Shown: positions 38,157 through 46,934, counted from the stretch's first letter. The stretch: DNA of 64,000 bases from Cladopsammia gracilis (GCA_022457155.1 JAJGOT010000308.1:672001-736000), one strand, 5' to 3'. The notes: generated by a model from the letters alone, not told the origin. Numbers and translations: made by a program.

Positions 38157-39443
38157 TTATACAATTACTAATTCATTTCCAATTTTATCAATTTTCACCA
38201 TTTCTTCATATAAAACTATAGCATGAACATTAAAGTCAGCAGTTGCATTTCTGCTTAATGTATATCTGAATATTAATTGTTTAGGATCTCTAGTGATTTT
38301 TTCTGCTTGATATGTAAGATTAAAATATATCAAACCATATAGATAATTATAATTAGCTAAATTAAGTTGTGTTCCTGTATTATAATCATTTTTCCTCATT
38401 GCGTATGACATGACATCATTAAATATTCTTACTTTACCTTCACTATCATATTCTGTTTCTGGATAAAATACTCCATTTCCATATTCCAATCTACAGTTTT
38501 GTAAGTGAGAATTATCATCAGCTGCATTCAATTTGTAAGTATTCATAAGATAAGGATTATCTTCAGCTTGATCATTATTAGGTGGGGCTGATCTTTTAAA
38601 ATAAACAAAAATATGTTTTATATTATCAATACTACTTGATATTTGAAAAAATCCTGATGATCGTGTAGGAGCTGATGATTCATACATTTCCCTTAAATAT
38701 TTCCATTTTGTTTCTTTCATGAATGAACTAACAAATTTATCATATAAAGAATCTTTAGGTGTTAATTTTGGTACCCAAAGCAAAAACCTATTAACAACAA
38801 CTCTTCCAGCACCAGTACCATTAGCCATATGAATTAATTCACCATCATTTTGAAGCTCAATATTGAATTGTAATTGCATAGGTACAAGCATCTTATCTTC
38901 AAGTTCTTCAAAGAAAGAAAAACGATTTAATGGTATAATAGTATTAATATCTTTAGAACCACCACTACCATCATTTGCATTCGCTTGAGATTGTATTCGC
39001 CTAGCTTCAAACCCTGAATTAGTATTAGCTGTTGTACCATCAGTATCCAAATACCAGAAACTGTTTTTAGCTACTGATCTGCTATAATCATCAGAATATT
39101 CTAACAAATTTTTAACAAAAGTAACTTTATGTAAATTATTAGTATCATAAATTATTTTACCTGCAGATTTAAGCATGATATGATTAATTAAACTGTGTGC
39201 TCCATTTATAACTGTAATTCTATCAGCTGCAGCATAACCAGCACCATTTGCTAATTTTTGTAACTGAAATTGTACTTCAAAATATGCGTTATACCAATCG
39301 TAAAATGCTGATCTATCATTAATTGTGAATTTATAACCAGTTTTAACTTGGTGTTGATCATTAGCTGGAGTTCTAATCACATCATCTAATTGAAATCTTA
39401 TCATTTCATTTCTTTGTAAATATTCACTTGATCTGAAAGCCAT
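38157..39443 (-). CDS. MCP: Major capsid protein (double jelly-roll candidate)
   Basis: A 428-residue, beta-rich, nearly Lys/Arg-balanced protein starting MAFRSSEYLQRNEMIRFQLD. It lacks TM segments. Features: FTINDRSAFYDWYNAYFEV, INGAHSLINHIML, and the loop-strand blocks LNRFSFFEELEDKMLVPMQL and RFLLWVPKLTPKDSLY. Size, position next to core and penton genes and presence as the most conserved virion gene (very close to the older copy at 46935) fit the Polinton/adintovirus hexon-like capsid protein. I cannot prove the fold without structure prediction. Virion-gene leader at 39455. Confidence 0.75.
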   Translation of the reverse strand: MAFRSSEYLQRNEMIRFQLDDVIRTPANDQHQVKTGYKFTINDRSAFYDWYNAYFEVQFQLQKLANGAGYAAADRITVINGAHSLINHIMLKSAGKIIYDTNNLHKVTFVKNLLEYSDDYSRSVAKNSFWYLDTDGTTANTNSGFEARRIQSQANANDGSGGSKDINTIIPLNRFSFFEELEDKMLVPMQLQFNIELQNDGELIHMANGTGAGRVVVNRFLLWVPKLTPKDSLYDKFVSSFMKETKWKYLREMYESSAPTRSSGFFQISSSIDNIKHIFVYFKRSAPPNNDQAEDNPYLMNTYKLNAADDNSHLQNCRLEYGNGVFYPETEYDSEGKVRIFNDVMSYAMRKNDYNTGTQLNLANYNYLYGLIYFNLTYQAEKITRDPKQLIFRYTLSRNATADFNVHAIVLYEEMVKIDKIGNELVIV

Positions 39444-39454
39444 ATTTTATTTTA

Positions 39455-39466
39455 TAAGATTATATA
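39455..39466 (-). promoter_or_regulatory. Virion-gene leader motif
   Basis: TATATAATCTTA on the minus strand, 12 bases upstream of the capsid gene ATG. Confidence 0.6.
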
Positions 39467-39471
39467 ATTTT

Positions 39472-39849
39472 TTATTTTTTTATTTTTATTCCATTACCAG
39501 ATATTAATCTATTTAATATCATGTCAGTATTTTCTTCTTGTTTTTTAACTGTTTTTGGTGTTGATTGTCTTGTTTTTTTAGGGGTATTTATTCTCATATT
39601 ACCTAATTTTTTCATTATTAAATCACCAGATTTTTCAGAAATCTTTTTACCTAATCTTTCTCCAGTATGAGAAATCCCTGCTTCTAATGCTTTTTTAGCT
39701 ACAGGTTTAGCAAATTTTTTGAAAACAGTTGACAAAACACTTCTCATTGGTTTTAAAATATTATCAACAACCATACCATTACCTTTATGTTTATACATAA
39801 ATTTACCCAATTTTGGATTATAAAAACGAGAAAATTCGTAAGATTTCAT
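39472..39849 (-). CDS. Small basic core/virion protein
   Basis: A 125-residue Lys/Arg-rich protein: MKSYEFSRFYNPKLGKFMYK at the start, then an amphipathic helical part (VLSTVFKKFAKPVAKKALEA, then GERLGKKISEKSGDLIMKKL) and a basic tail. The older copy at 46535 has the same architecture. Position between capsid and penton genes and its composition suggest a DNA-binding core or membrane-active peptide precursor like adenovirus pX or pVII. The leader motif TTAGATTTATAT (plus strand, 39860-39871) lies upstream. Confidence 0.65.
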   Translation of the reverse strand: MKSYEFSRFYNPKLGKFMYKHKGNGMVVDNILKPMRSVLSTVFKKFAKPVAKKALEAGISHTGERLGKKISEKSGDLIMKKLGNMRINTPKKTRQSTPKTVKKQEENTDMILNRLISGNGIKIKK

Positions 39850-39859
39850 TTTTTTATTA

Positions 39860-39871
39860 TTAGATTTATAT
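39860..39871 (-). promoter_or_regulatory. Virion-gene leader motif, variant
   Basis: ATATAAATCTAA on the minus strand, 11 bases before ATG 39849; one substitution away from the other three. It overlaps the stop region of the penton gene, so the core gene has its own start site. Confidence 0.5.
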
Positions 39872-40627
39872 TATTTTTTTCAACAATAATGAAAAAGATG
39901 TATCCGCTCCATTGAGGTCAATTAATCTTCTTTTTCCATCAGTAATATAAATTCTTATACTATTAATAGTATTTTTATTTACTGGATTATAAGTAATTCT
40001 TTTTGGTTCAAGAGTAAAACTAAATGATGGTCTTAAAACAGAAGTGGAAAAACTATAAATAATATCACTATCTTGACCATCTACAAGTGAATCATTAATT
40101 AAATCACAATGTATATTTAAAATATCTGTATCTTGACTTAAATTTGGAACTCTAGGACCCACATTTATTTTATCTTTTATAATTTTCTTATCAAATCCTA
40201 ATAATTCATAAAAATTACTTTGCGTAAAATCCAGTTGATAATTTTCTTTCAATCTTATTGTTACTCTAAAAGTTGTTTCATCAAAAATAATACTAATTGG
40301 ATATTCATCTTCTTTTCCAGATTGTTTTATTACAGTTATATGTTTAATAAATGCATCGATATAAACATAATTCCAAACCCCACCTGGAAAACTGATATCT
40401 TTAAATGTTCTACCATTATCAGAACTGTATCTAATTAATTGATTTTTATAATCAGCATTTATATTAAACCATGTAAAACTCATATTAATAACACGATTAA
40501 GACCAATTACATATTGTGAGTTGTTGTCTAAAACAATTGGTTTACTAAATTTTGTTGTGAAATTTTCAGGTTTGTTACCATTTTCTGTTTTAACAGAATA
40601 TGATGATAATACTATTTCTCTATCCAT
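39866..40627 (-). CDS. Penton-like minor capsid protein
   Basis: A 253-residue beta-rich protein beginning MDREIVLSSYSVKTENG. Conserved with the older split copy: YVIGLNRVINMSFTWFNIN, GPRVPNLSQDTDILNIHCDL, YSFSTSVLRPSFSFTLEP, and a C-terminal IRIYITDGKRRLIDLNG. Length and gene neighbourhood match the single jelly-roll penton of Polintons, which sits at capsid vertices. It is followed by the core gene on the same strand. No virion-type leader is obvious upstream, only an AT-rich stretch. Confidence 0.75.
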   Translation of the reverse strand: MDREIVLSSYSVKTENGNKPENFTTKFSKPIVLDNNSQYVIGLNRVINMSFTWFNINADYKNQLIRYSSDNGRTFKDISFPGGVWNYVYIDAFIKHITVIKQSGKEDEYPISIIFDETTFRVTIRLKENYQLDFTQSNFYELLGFDKKIIKDKINVGPRVPNLSQDTDILNIHCDLINDSLVDGQDSDIIYSFSTSVLRPSFSFTLEPKRITYNPVNKNTINSIRIYITDGKRRLIDLNGADTSFSLLLKKII

Positions 40628-40644
40628 TTTATAATAATAATATA

Positions 40645-41760
40645 TTATTTAAAATAATTTTTATAAATCTTTTCATGTTGAGATTTATTTATTACTTTTG
40701 TTTTCAAAAGGATGTCTAAAATTGCAATTCCAATATTATACATTTCAATATTTGTATTACCAGCTATAATAGAACCTACAATTAATTCAAGTTTTTTAAG
40801 AAGTTCTTTAGGATCATTGTAAAATGTAACATTTCCACCTTTTTTTGTTTTAAGTCCTTTACCAGTTTTTTTTAATTCATCTCTTCTTAGTGTAATAATA
40901 TTACTTTCTAAATCTAGTTTATCTCTTTCTTTTAAATTTTTTGATATTTCTTCTTGTATTTCAGGAGAAAATACTTTATTCATATTTTTTCTTAAAATAT
41001 TTATTTCTTCTTGTCTTTCAGGAGAATTTTCTTTCTTCTTTAATTCTTGTAATTTATTAAAAAATTTTTCTCCTTTTTCAGGAGAATTTTCTTTCATTAT
41101 TTTTTTTAAATCTTTTGTATTTTTAGCTTTTACACTTCCAATGTCAATTACTACTTTATTCCAAGATTCAAGTAATTCTTCTTTTGATTTTTTGCCAATA
41201 TTTTCTTCAGGAATAGGTAAACCATAACTTTTAAATACTTCTTTTTCATTTAAAGCTTTTCTTTGTATTTCTTCTACATATGGTCCAGGATCATATCCTG
41301 GTGGAGGGTCTTTAGGTATTTGTTTTTCTTTTTGTGGAAAAACTTCTTCACCAATATCTTCTGGTATTTGTTTTTCTTCTTCGAGTACAGCAGTTTCATA
41401 AGGTTGTAGTTCATATTCTTCAGCTACAGCAGTTTCATATTCTTTGGGTACAGCAGTTTCATAAGGTTGTATATCCTCACCATAATTAAAAACATCATCA
41501 ATATCATATCCAAAATCATCTTCTAAAAAATCTTCCAAACCTTCATATAAATCTTCTTCTATCTCCTTCTTTTTAGGTTTTTCTTCTTTTTTAGGTTTTT
41601 CTTCTAGTAATTTTGTTATAGGTTTAAACATTTTTTCATAACCTAATTGACTTGTTTCTTCACCTAATTTTTTCTTTGTTATTCTATCATGAACAAAATT
41701 AATTTTATTTCCCAACTCAGATTTTTGTTTAGCAAGTTCTTTCCATTTCAATAAACTCAT
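40645..41760 (-). CDS. Coiled-coil virion protein candidate
   Basis: 371 residues. The N-terminus MSLLKWKELAKQKSELGNKI and the C-terminus (DPKELLKKLELIVGS, then QHEKIYKNYFK) are shared with the older copy at 24975; the middle is low-complexity and acidic. Here the middle contains a Tyr-Glu-Thr-Ala-Val repeat (ETAVPKEYETAVAEEYE, ETAVLEE; four degenerate units, residues about 105-135) and a second series, SPEKGEKF/SPERQEEI/SPEIQEEI (residues about 230-290), pointing to repeat expansion. Divergent from the packaging ATPase. Function unknown; conserved context implies a structural or assembly role. Confidence 0.65.
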   Translation of the reverse strand: MSLLKWKELAKQKSELGNKINFVHDRITKKKLGEETSQLGYEKMFKPITKLLEEKPKKEEKPKKKEIEEDLYEGLEDFLEDDFGYDIDDVFNYGEDIQPYETAVPKEYETAVAEEYELQPYETAVLEEEKQIPEDIGEEVFPQKEKQIPKDPPPGYDPGPYVEEIQRKALNEKEVFKSYGLPIPEENIGKKSKEELLESWNKVVIDIGSVKAKNTKDLKKIMKENSPEKGEKFFNKLQELKKKENSPERQEEINILRKNMNKVFSPEIQEEISKNLKERDKLDLESNIITLRRDELKKTGKGLKTKKGGNVTFYNDPKELLKKLELIVGSIIAGNTNIEMYNIGIAILDILLKTKVINKSQHEKIYKNYFK

Positions 41761-41816
41761 TTTTATTATTATGAGTTTATTATTTTTTTTTTAAATTATC
41801 TATGATTTATAATAAA

Positions 41817-42455
41817 ATGAAAATACCAAACTATGATCTAGATGATGACTTAATTTCTAATTTTAAGCAATTACATGATTTCATGCCAAATCAAAATTTC
41901 AGAATGCTTATTTGTGGTCCTTCAGGTTCTGGAAAAACAAATGTTTTACTAGATATGATTCTTAGGTTATTATATTATGATAAAATATATTTATATGCTA
42001 AAAATTTAGAACAACCAAAATATAAGTATTTATTAAGAAAATTTAAAAAATCAATTAATAAAGAAGCAGGTTATGAAGTTATAGAACCTAGTAATGATGA
42101 AATTTTACCAGTTACTGAATTAACAGATGATAACCAAAAAGTAATCATATTTGATGATTTTGTTTGTGAAAAGAATCAAAAACCACTGATTGATTATTTT
42201 ATTAATGGAAGGCATAAAAATTGTAGTGTTATTTATCTTTCACAAAGTTATTACAAAACTCCAAAAGATATAAGACTAAATTGTTCTCATTTTTGTATTT
42301 ATGAATTTCCAAGTAATAATGAAATTTCTATGATATGTCGTGAAAATAATGTTGATAAAAAGAAATATAGATTAGCTACAAAAGATCCTTATTCTTTTTT
42401 ATATATTGATAAACCAAAGAAAGAAATATTTAAAAATTTTAATGATATTATATAA
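41817..42455 (+). CDS. A32/FtsK-HerA-like DNA packaging ATPase
   Basis: A 212-residue P-loop ATPase that should pump DNA into capsids. Walker A is GPSGSGKT (residues 34-41), Walker B is VIIFDDF (about 109-115). A sensor-like YLSQSYYKTPKDIRLNC follows, typical of the A32 family of Polintons, poxviruses and relatives. The start at 41817 is chosen because MKIPNYD is conserved in the older copy; an in-frame ATG at 41802 would add five residues. It is divergent from the coiled-coil gene with 56 bases between starts. Confidence 0.93.
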   Translation: MKIPNYDLDDDLISNFKQLHDFMPNQNFRMLICGPSGSGKTNVLLDMILRLLYYDKIYLYAKNLEQPKYKYLLRKFKKSINKEAGYEVIEPSNDEILPVTELTDDNQKVIIFDDFVCEKNQKPLIDYFINGRHKNCSVIYLSQSYYKTPKDIRLNCSHFCIYEFPSNNEISMICRENNVDKKKYRLATKDPYSFLYIDKPKKEIFKNFNDII

Positions 42456-42472
42456 ATTATATAATAAAAAAA

Positions 42473-44788
42473 ATGAGTTACTCAAATGGTTTATTATCAG
42501 AATCTAGTATTTATAAAACAACTCAAGTACAACCAGGATTACCAGGTGTTGGTTTTAAATTAACTTCTTCAGGCGATTATGATATACAAAACAAAAAATT
42601 AGTAAATGTGGATAATCCAGTAAATTTAAAGGATGCTATTAATTATGGTACTGCTAAAACACACTTTTTAAACTTAGATGGATCAACTCATATGACTGGT
42701 CATCTTGATTTAGGAGGAAATAATATAATTCGTCCTGGAGGAATTGAAATGAATCGAAAATTAATTACAAATATGGATACAGATGAAAATAATGATTTAT
42801 CAGCTGTAAATATGATTACTTTGAAGAAATATCATCCTAATGTACCTGCACATACTCATGAAGTTACTAAAGATGTAGATTTGAAAGAACTTTTTAATAT
42901 TTTAAATAGTAAACCACAGAATTATAATTTTTTAGACAAAAATCAAAATATTTTAATTTCTTATAGTGATGCAAATAATATTTTCTTAAATCGTTATGAA
43001 GAAAATCCAATGCAAGATCATCTTGATATGAATTATCATGCAATAACTAATGTACAAGCAGCTGGAGAAAATGATGCTTTTCCTTTGAATTATGGGAAAA
43101 GTATTTTTTTAACATTGAATGGAGGTAGATATTATGATGCAAAAAATACAAGAATAATAAATTTAACAACTCCAAGAAGTGATAAAGATGCAGCTAATAA
43201 AGCATATGTTGATGGAAGAATTAGTGGTATTCCTCATACACAAAATATAAGTGCAAATATTGATTTGAAAGAACTTTATAATATTACACAAAGTAAACAA
43301 CAAACTTTTAATTATTTAACACAAAATTATAACAATGTACCTTCTTATAATGATGTGAAGAATATTTTCTTATCACGTAAAGAAGTATCTCCAATGGAAG
43401 CTGATATAGATATCAATAATCATAGAATATTTAATTTATCAACATTACCTACATATGATCATGAAGTAACTAATAAAGAATATGTAGATACTAAATTAAG
43501 TAATCCTGCAGATAAAGATCTAAATATGAATAATAAAAAGATTACTAATTTAGCAATTCCTACATATTATAAACATGCAGCTAATAAACAATATGTAGAT
43601 CAAGAAACTGTAAAAATAAATAATCAAATACATCAATTAGATCTTCATAAATTAAGTAATCCTACAAATATTGATCTAAATATGAATAATAAAAAGATTA
43701 CTAATTTAGCAACTCCAGTTTCAAGTGAAAAAAATTCTGCAGTAAATGTTTCATATTTAGAAAAATATGTAAATGAATCTCATATCTCAGCATCCTCTCA
43801 TCCAAAAGATGAATTCAGATATTTAATGGAGAATGTTAATGAAAGTTCATCAGAAAGTAATATTACTGTAACTGGTATTAATGATTTTGCTAGAAGTCCA
43901 CATATTTTTAACAAAAAAGCTTATGATTTACTTCTTCATATAAATTTTAATCAAAAATATGTTTCCAGAATAAGTTTTAATATGTATAAAATACCAGAAG
44001 GAGAATATACTATATGTATAGAATTTTTTCCTGTTACTATGGATAATGTTAGTGTTAATGCTACTTCATCAAGTTTAAATATTGGTCAACAAACAACAAA
44101 AATTTTTCAAAAAGAAGGATATACTAGATCAATTATTCATATGCATAAATATAAAATTTCCCCACCTGAATATTTTTTTGTTGATTTACATTGTGACGCA
44201 TCAAAAACTACACCATTAGTACAAGCACAAGCTTATTTGATTATTTATGGTGTAAAAAATTATGTTAATGATGTTGAATCAAGTGTTTATGATTCTCCTT
44301 TTATTTTTAAAAATCAGAAAATGGTGATGGAAACAGATATTAATATGAATAATCATGATATTAGTATTAAAAATCCAACAAAAGATGATCAACCTGTTAG
44401 TTTATCTTTTTTGAAATCATTAAGATCTCATTTTTTTATAACTGCTTATTTTAATAAATCAAAATCAAATAACCATCTATTTTTCAATTCAATATCAACT
44501 TCTTTATATATACCATTCAATTGTAAATTGGAATCAATAGATTGTTTCTTTACTGAATTACATGTTTCAAGTCGATATTTTTATATAACATTGAAAGTAT
44601 CTGATAGTAGAAATTCAAAAAGTTTATCTTCAATTAATGGAAATGATTATCAATATTTTAGAGATATCAATTTTCCATTAACTCGAACAAGTCATTTTTG
44701 GATTGCGATTAATAAAAGGGGAACTGATCAAATTGTAAATGTTAACCAAATTACATTTACTCTTGTATTCAGTAAAAGTTTATTATAA
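42473..44788 (+). CDS. Fibre-like receptor-binding protein candidate
   Basis: A 771-residue protein. The start MSYSNGLLSESSIY is followed by GLPGVGFKLTSSGDYD, then repeats of the form LDMNNKKITNLATPxxxxDAANKxYVD in at least five places (examples IINLTTPRSDKDAANKAYVD, KKITNLAIPTY). These are the pseudo-repeats typical of trimeric phage tail fibres and adenovirus-like shafts. Two globular parts follow: one with YTICIEFFP and RSIIHMHKY, the last ~110 residues another beta-rich domain absent from the older copy. This looks like an anchor-shaft-knob attachment protein. It starts 17 bases after the ATPase stop. The role is inferred from the repeats. Confidence 0.65.
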   Translation: MSYSNGLLSESSIYKTTQVQPGLPGVGFKLTSSGDYDIQNKKLVNVDNPVNLKDAINYGTAKTHFLNLDGSTHMTGHLDLGGNNIIRPGGIEMNRKLITNMDTDENNDLSAVNMITLKKYHPNVPAHTHEVTKDVDLKELFNILNSKPQNYNFLDKNQNILISYSDANNIFLNRYEENPMQDHLDMNYHAITNVQAAGENDAFPLNYGKSIFLTLNGGRYYDAKNTRIINLTTPRSDKDAANKAYVDGRISGIPHTQNISANIDLKELYNITQSKQQTFNYLTQNYNNVPSYNDVKNIFLSRKEVSPMEADIDINNHRIFNLSTLPTYDHEVTNKEYVDTKLSNPADKDLNMNNKKITNLAIPTYYKHAANKQYVDQETVKINNQIHQLDLHKLSNPTNIDLNMNNKKITNLATPVSSEKNSAVNVSYLEKYVNESHISASSHPKDEFRYLMENVNESSSESNITVTGINDFARSPHIFNKKAYDLLLHINFNQKYVSRISFNMYKIPEGEYTICIEFFPVTMDNVSVNATSSSLNIGQQTTKIFQKEGYTRSIIHMHKYKISPPEYFFVDLHCDASKTTPLVQAQAYLIIYGVKNYVNDVESSVYDSPFIFKNQKMVMETDINMNNHDISIKNPTKDDQPVSLSFLKSLRSHFFITAYFNKSKSNNHLFFNSISTSLYIPFNCKLESIDCFFTELHVSSRYFYITLKVSDSRNSKSLSSINGNDYQYFRDINFPLTRTSHFWIAINKRGTDQIVNVNQITFTLVFSKSLL

Positions 44789-44804
44789 ACATTATAAATA
44801 AAAA

Positions 44805-45323
44805 ATGTCAATCACAAGAATAAAATCATTAAGACACAAAAAACAAAAAGATATATTCGAATTCAATCATATTGCTTCAACTTTAAATCCTGAGAAAATC
44901 CAACAATTAAAGGATTTATACTCTTTTTATCATAAAAAAACATGGATATATAAAAACAGTCAAAGTAAATATAAAAAAATAAATTATATTATGAATATTT
45001 CGTCTGTGTTACTAGCTTCAGTTGGTGTAATAACAGGTGGAATAACCTTAAACCCTATTATTTTAAGTGTTTTAACTGGAGCTGGAATAATATTAAAAAC
45101 ATATCATGAAATGAAAAATTACAAAGGAAAATTAGATATGGTTAAATTTGGATTTACAACTTATGAAAAAGTATTGACTAATTTACGAACAGCAATGAGA
45201 GGTGGTGAATTCGATTATCAGAAATTTATATCTGATATGAAACTTTTAGATCAAGAAATGATAGAATTAACACCTACTTCATCGAAGATTGAAAAGAAAT
45301 ACATTAAAAAGTTTAAGACGTAA
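44805..45323 (+). CDS. Two-TM membrane protein
   Basis: 172 residues: a basic N-terminus with DIFEFNHIA, the helix LYSFYHKKTWIYKNS, two consecutive hydrophobic segments (about residues 66-100: SSVLLASVGVITGGITLN, then IILSVLTGAGIIL) and a C-terminal helix KFGFTTYEKVLTNLR. Co-oriented with ATPase and fibre genes and last before the right TIR. The topology resembles SLATT two-TM effectors, but conservation next to the fibre in both elements argues for a virion-membrane, fibre-assembly or exit function. Confidence 0.65.
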   Translation: MSITRIKSLRHKKQKDIFEFNHIASTLNPEKIQQLKDLYSFYHKKTWIYKNSQSKYKKINYIMNISSVLLASVGVITGGITLNPIILSVLTGAGIILKTYHEMKNYKGKLDMVKFGFTTYEKVLTNLRTAMRGGEFDYQKFISDMKLLDQEMIELTPTSSKIEKKYIKKFKT

Positions 45324-45471
45324 GAAATTAATTAAAACCAGACTTGTTTTTTTATTTCACGCTGTTATTTTAATTAGATATTTTCATAAACTGAAAGCAG
45401 GTGTTAAAATATTATGAAAATTGTTTTAACTGTGTTTAATATTTTGATGATTTTACACATGAATATTCAAG

Positions 45472-45488
45472 AAGGGGTTTTTTCCCTT
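45472..45488 (+). terminator. Possible hairpin terminator
   Basis: AAGGG-(G)TTTTTT-CCCTT, about 150 bases after the two-TM gene stop. Weaker than the others because the T-run is in the loop. Confidence 0.35.
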
Positions 45489-45508
45489 TAGTTCTTACTA
45501 TAAAATAG

Positions 45509-45562
45509 TTTTTCACAAACTCTTCACAAACTTGTACATGTTTGTGAAGAGTTTGTGAAAAA
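45509..45562. repeat. 23-bp perfect hairpin next to right TIR
   Basis: TTTTTCACAAACTCTTCACA onward (45509-45531) is the exact inverse of 45540-45562 with an 8-base loop (TTGTACAT). Each arm contains CACAAAC twice. It touches the inner end of the right TIR and has no left-end counterpart. It could be a terminator, packaging or replication signal. Confidence 0.75.
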
Positions 45563-46296
45563 TTATAATTTTTTTTTTTAAATTATTTTTTTTCTTCCGC
45601 TCCCATCCAACACCACCTTAGTAGTTATGAAATTGTCCCTTCTAGGGCATATTCCTTGGTACTTTTTTCTCATATTTTTATATTTATTTCTGAGATCTAA
45701 AATTTTTGAAATTTTTCAACCCATAATCCCCGTCATTTTCTTGCGAATCCCGCGAGCCCGAAGGGCGAGCTCATAATTTTTTAGAATTTAAAGCATTTCA
45801 AGATTTTATTATATTTCTTGATTTTTTTTGAATTTATTACATTTATTTAATTTATTTGAAGTATATCCCCTTTAATTCTGTGTTATAAAGACCTTTTGAC
45901 TATTTTAAGGAAAAGTTGTGTTTAACTTTACACTAAGACAAAAGAGTATGGAGTAAACCCCTTTATTTACGTGATGAAAATTACTATGATTTGAATTTCA
46001 CTTGAATAAACAGAAAGTGAACCAACAATCAAGATCTGCCGTATAATTTATGTTTATTTACCTTTAAAAAAACTGAAATTTACTCGTAAATTTTGCTAAT
46101 AATACAAAAAGATCTCGGGAATAATCAGGTCTTGATCTCCCTTTAAAATCTAAAAAATATGACAGGGATTCGCAAGAAAATGACGGGGATTATGGGTTGA
46201 AAAATTTCAAAAATTTTAGATCTCAGAAATAAATATAAAAATATGGGAAAAAAGTACCAAGGAATATGCCCTAGAAGGGACAATTTCATAACTACT
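45560..46296 (-). repeat. Right terminal inverted repeat
   Basis: Inverse of 26531-27266, ending ACTACT at 46296. It keeps the internal symmetry (outer ~140 bases inverted at 45621-45760). A few differences from the left TIR, e.g. TGAAATT for TATAATT near the end and one T-run length change, indicate a recent but not brand-new insertion. Confidence 0.92.
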
Positions 46297-46302
46297 ATCT
46301 CA
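46297..46302 (+). other. Target-site duplication, right copy
   Basis: ATCTCA directly after the last base of the intact element; same as 26525-26530. Confidence 0.9.
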
Positions 46303-46538
46303 CAAGTGATTCGCTTGTTGATGGGGAAGAGAGTGATATCATTTATTCCTTTTCAACATCTGTGCTGAGGCCATCATATAGTTTCACCCTTGAACCCATG
46401 AGAGTAACATATAACCCTGTGAATAAAAACACAATAAGCTCCATTCAGATTTATATCACCGATGGAAAAAGAAAAATTATCAACCTGAATGGAGCTGATA
46501 CAGCATTCTCGCTTATCTTGAAAAAGGTAATAAAATGA
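46303..46538 (+). pseudogene. Penton-like gene, 3' part
   Basis: Continuation of the gene interrupted at 26530: SDSLVDGEESDIIYSF, RPSYSFTLEP, VNKNTISSIQIYITDGKR, ending LKKVIK. The TGA stop (46536-46538) overlaps the ATG of the core gene (ATGA, 46535-46538). The frame is open on both sides of the 19.8-kb insertion. Confidence 0.85.
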
Positions 46539-46928
46539 GAAGTTATGAATTTACTCGTTATTATAACCCCAAATTGGGACGGTTTGTCTTCCGACACAAA
46601 GGAACAGGTGTCATTGTGGATAATATTTTCAAACCAATGAGAGCAGTGGCATCAGCCGTCTTCAAGAAATTCGCGAAACCCATTGCGAAAAAAGCATTAG
46701 AATCAGGAATTTCTCACGCTGGAGATAAACTCGGCAAAAAAGCAGTTGAAAAATCTGGTGATTTGATCATGAAAAAACTTGGAAATATGAGAAGGGGGAA
46801 ACCCTCCTCCAAAAAAACAACCCACTCAGCCCCAACCAACCCCTCCCACCGAAGATACTGCTAATGATATAGTGAGCAGGTTGATCGCTGAACAGGGAGC
46901 GAAGATGCCTCGGAAAAGAAAAAAATAA
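46535..46928 (+). pseudogene. Small basic core protein, frameshifted
   Basis: Homologue of 39472-39849: RSYEFTRYYNPKLGRFVFRH, KKFAKPIAKKALESGISHAG, EKSGDLIMKKLGNMRR. A one-base frameshift near 46795-46815, in a run of C and A, moves it out of frame. The expected C-terminus (DTANDIVSRLI, then MPRKRKK) is still readable in the next frame to 46928. It overlaps the penton stop by four bases. Confidence 0.75.
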
Positions 46929-46934
46929 TCTAAA

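Larger units (their letters stand above)
26531..46296. mobile_element. Intact Polinton / adintovirus-like element
   Basis: A 19,766-bp element with TIRs of about 736 bp that begin AG and end CT, flanked by a 6-bp duplication. It encodes the Polinton hallmark set: protein-primed DNA polymerase B, retroviral-type integrase with chromodomain, adenovirus-type cysteine protease, A32-like packaging ATPase, a major capsid candidate and a penton. It also has phospholipase A2, SSB-like, zinc-ribbon, fibre-like and membrane proteins. No long frame is broken by an internal stop. Composition is extremely AT-rich compared with all surroundings, with AT-biased codon choice. It is inserted in the penton gene of a related, older element. 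The name adintovirus-like rests on the capsid-gene set and phospholipase domain. Confidence 0.95.

Noticed and set aside
26531..46296. Bacteriophage or bacterial origin because of hairpin terminators and phage-like fibre repeats
   Set aside because: Polinton-specific TIR/TSD structure, chromodomain integrase and nesting among eukaryotic retroelements show it is a eukaryotic element.
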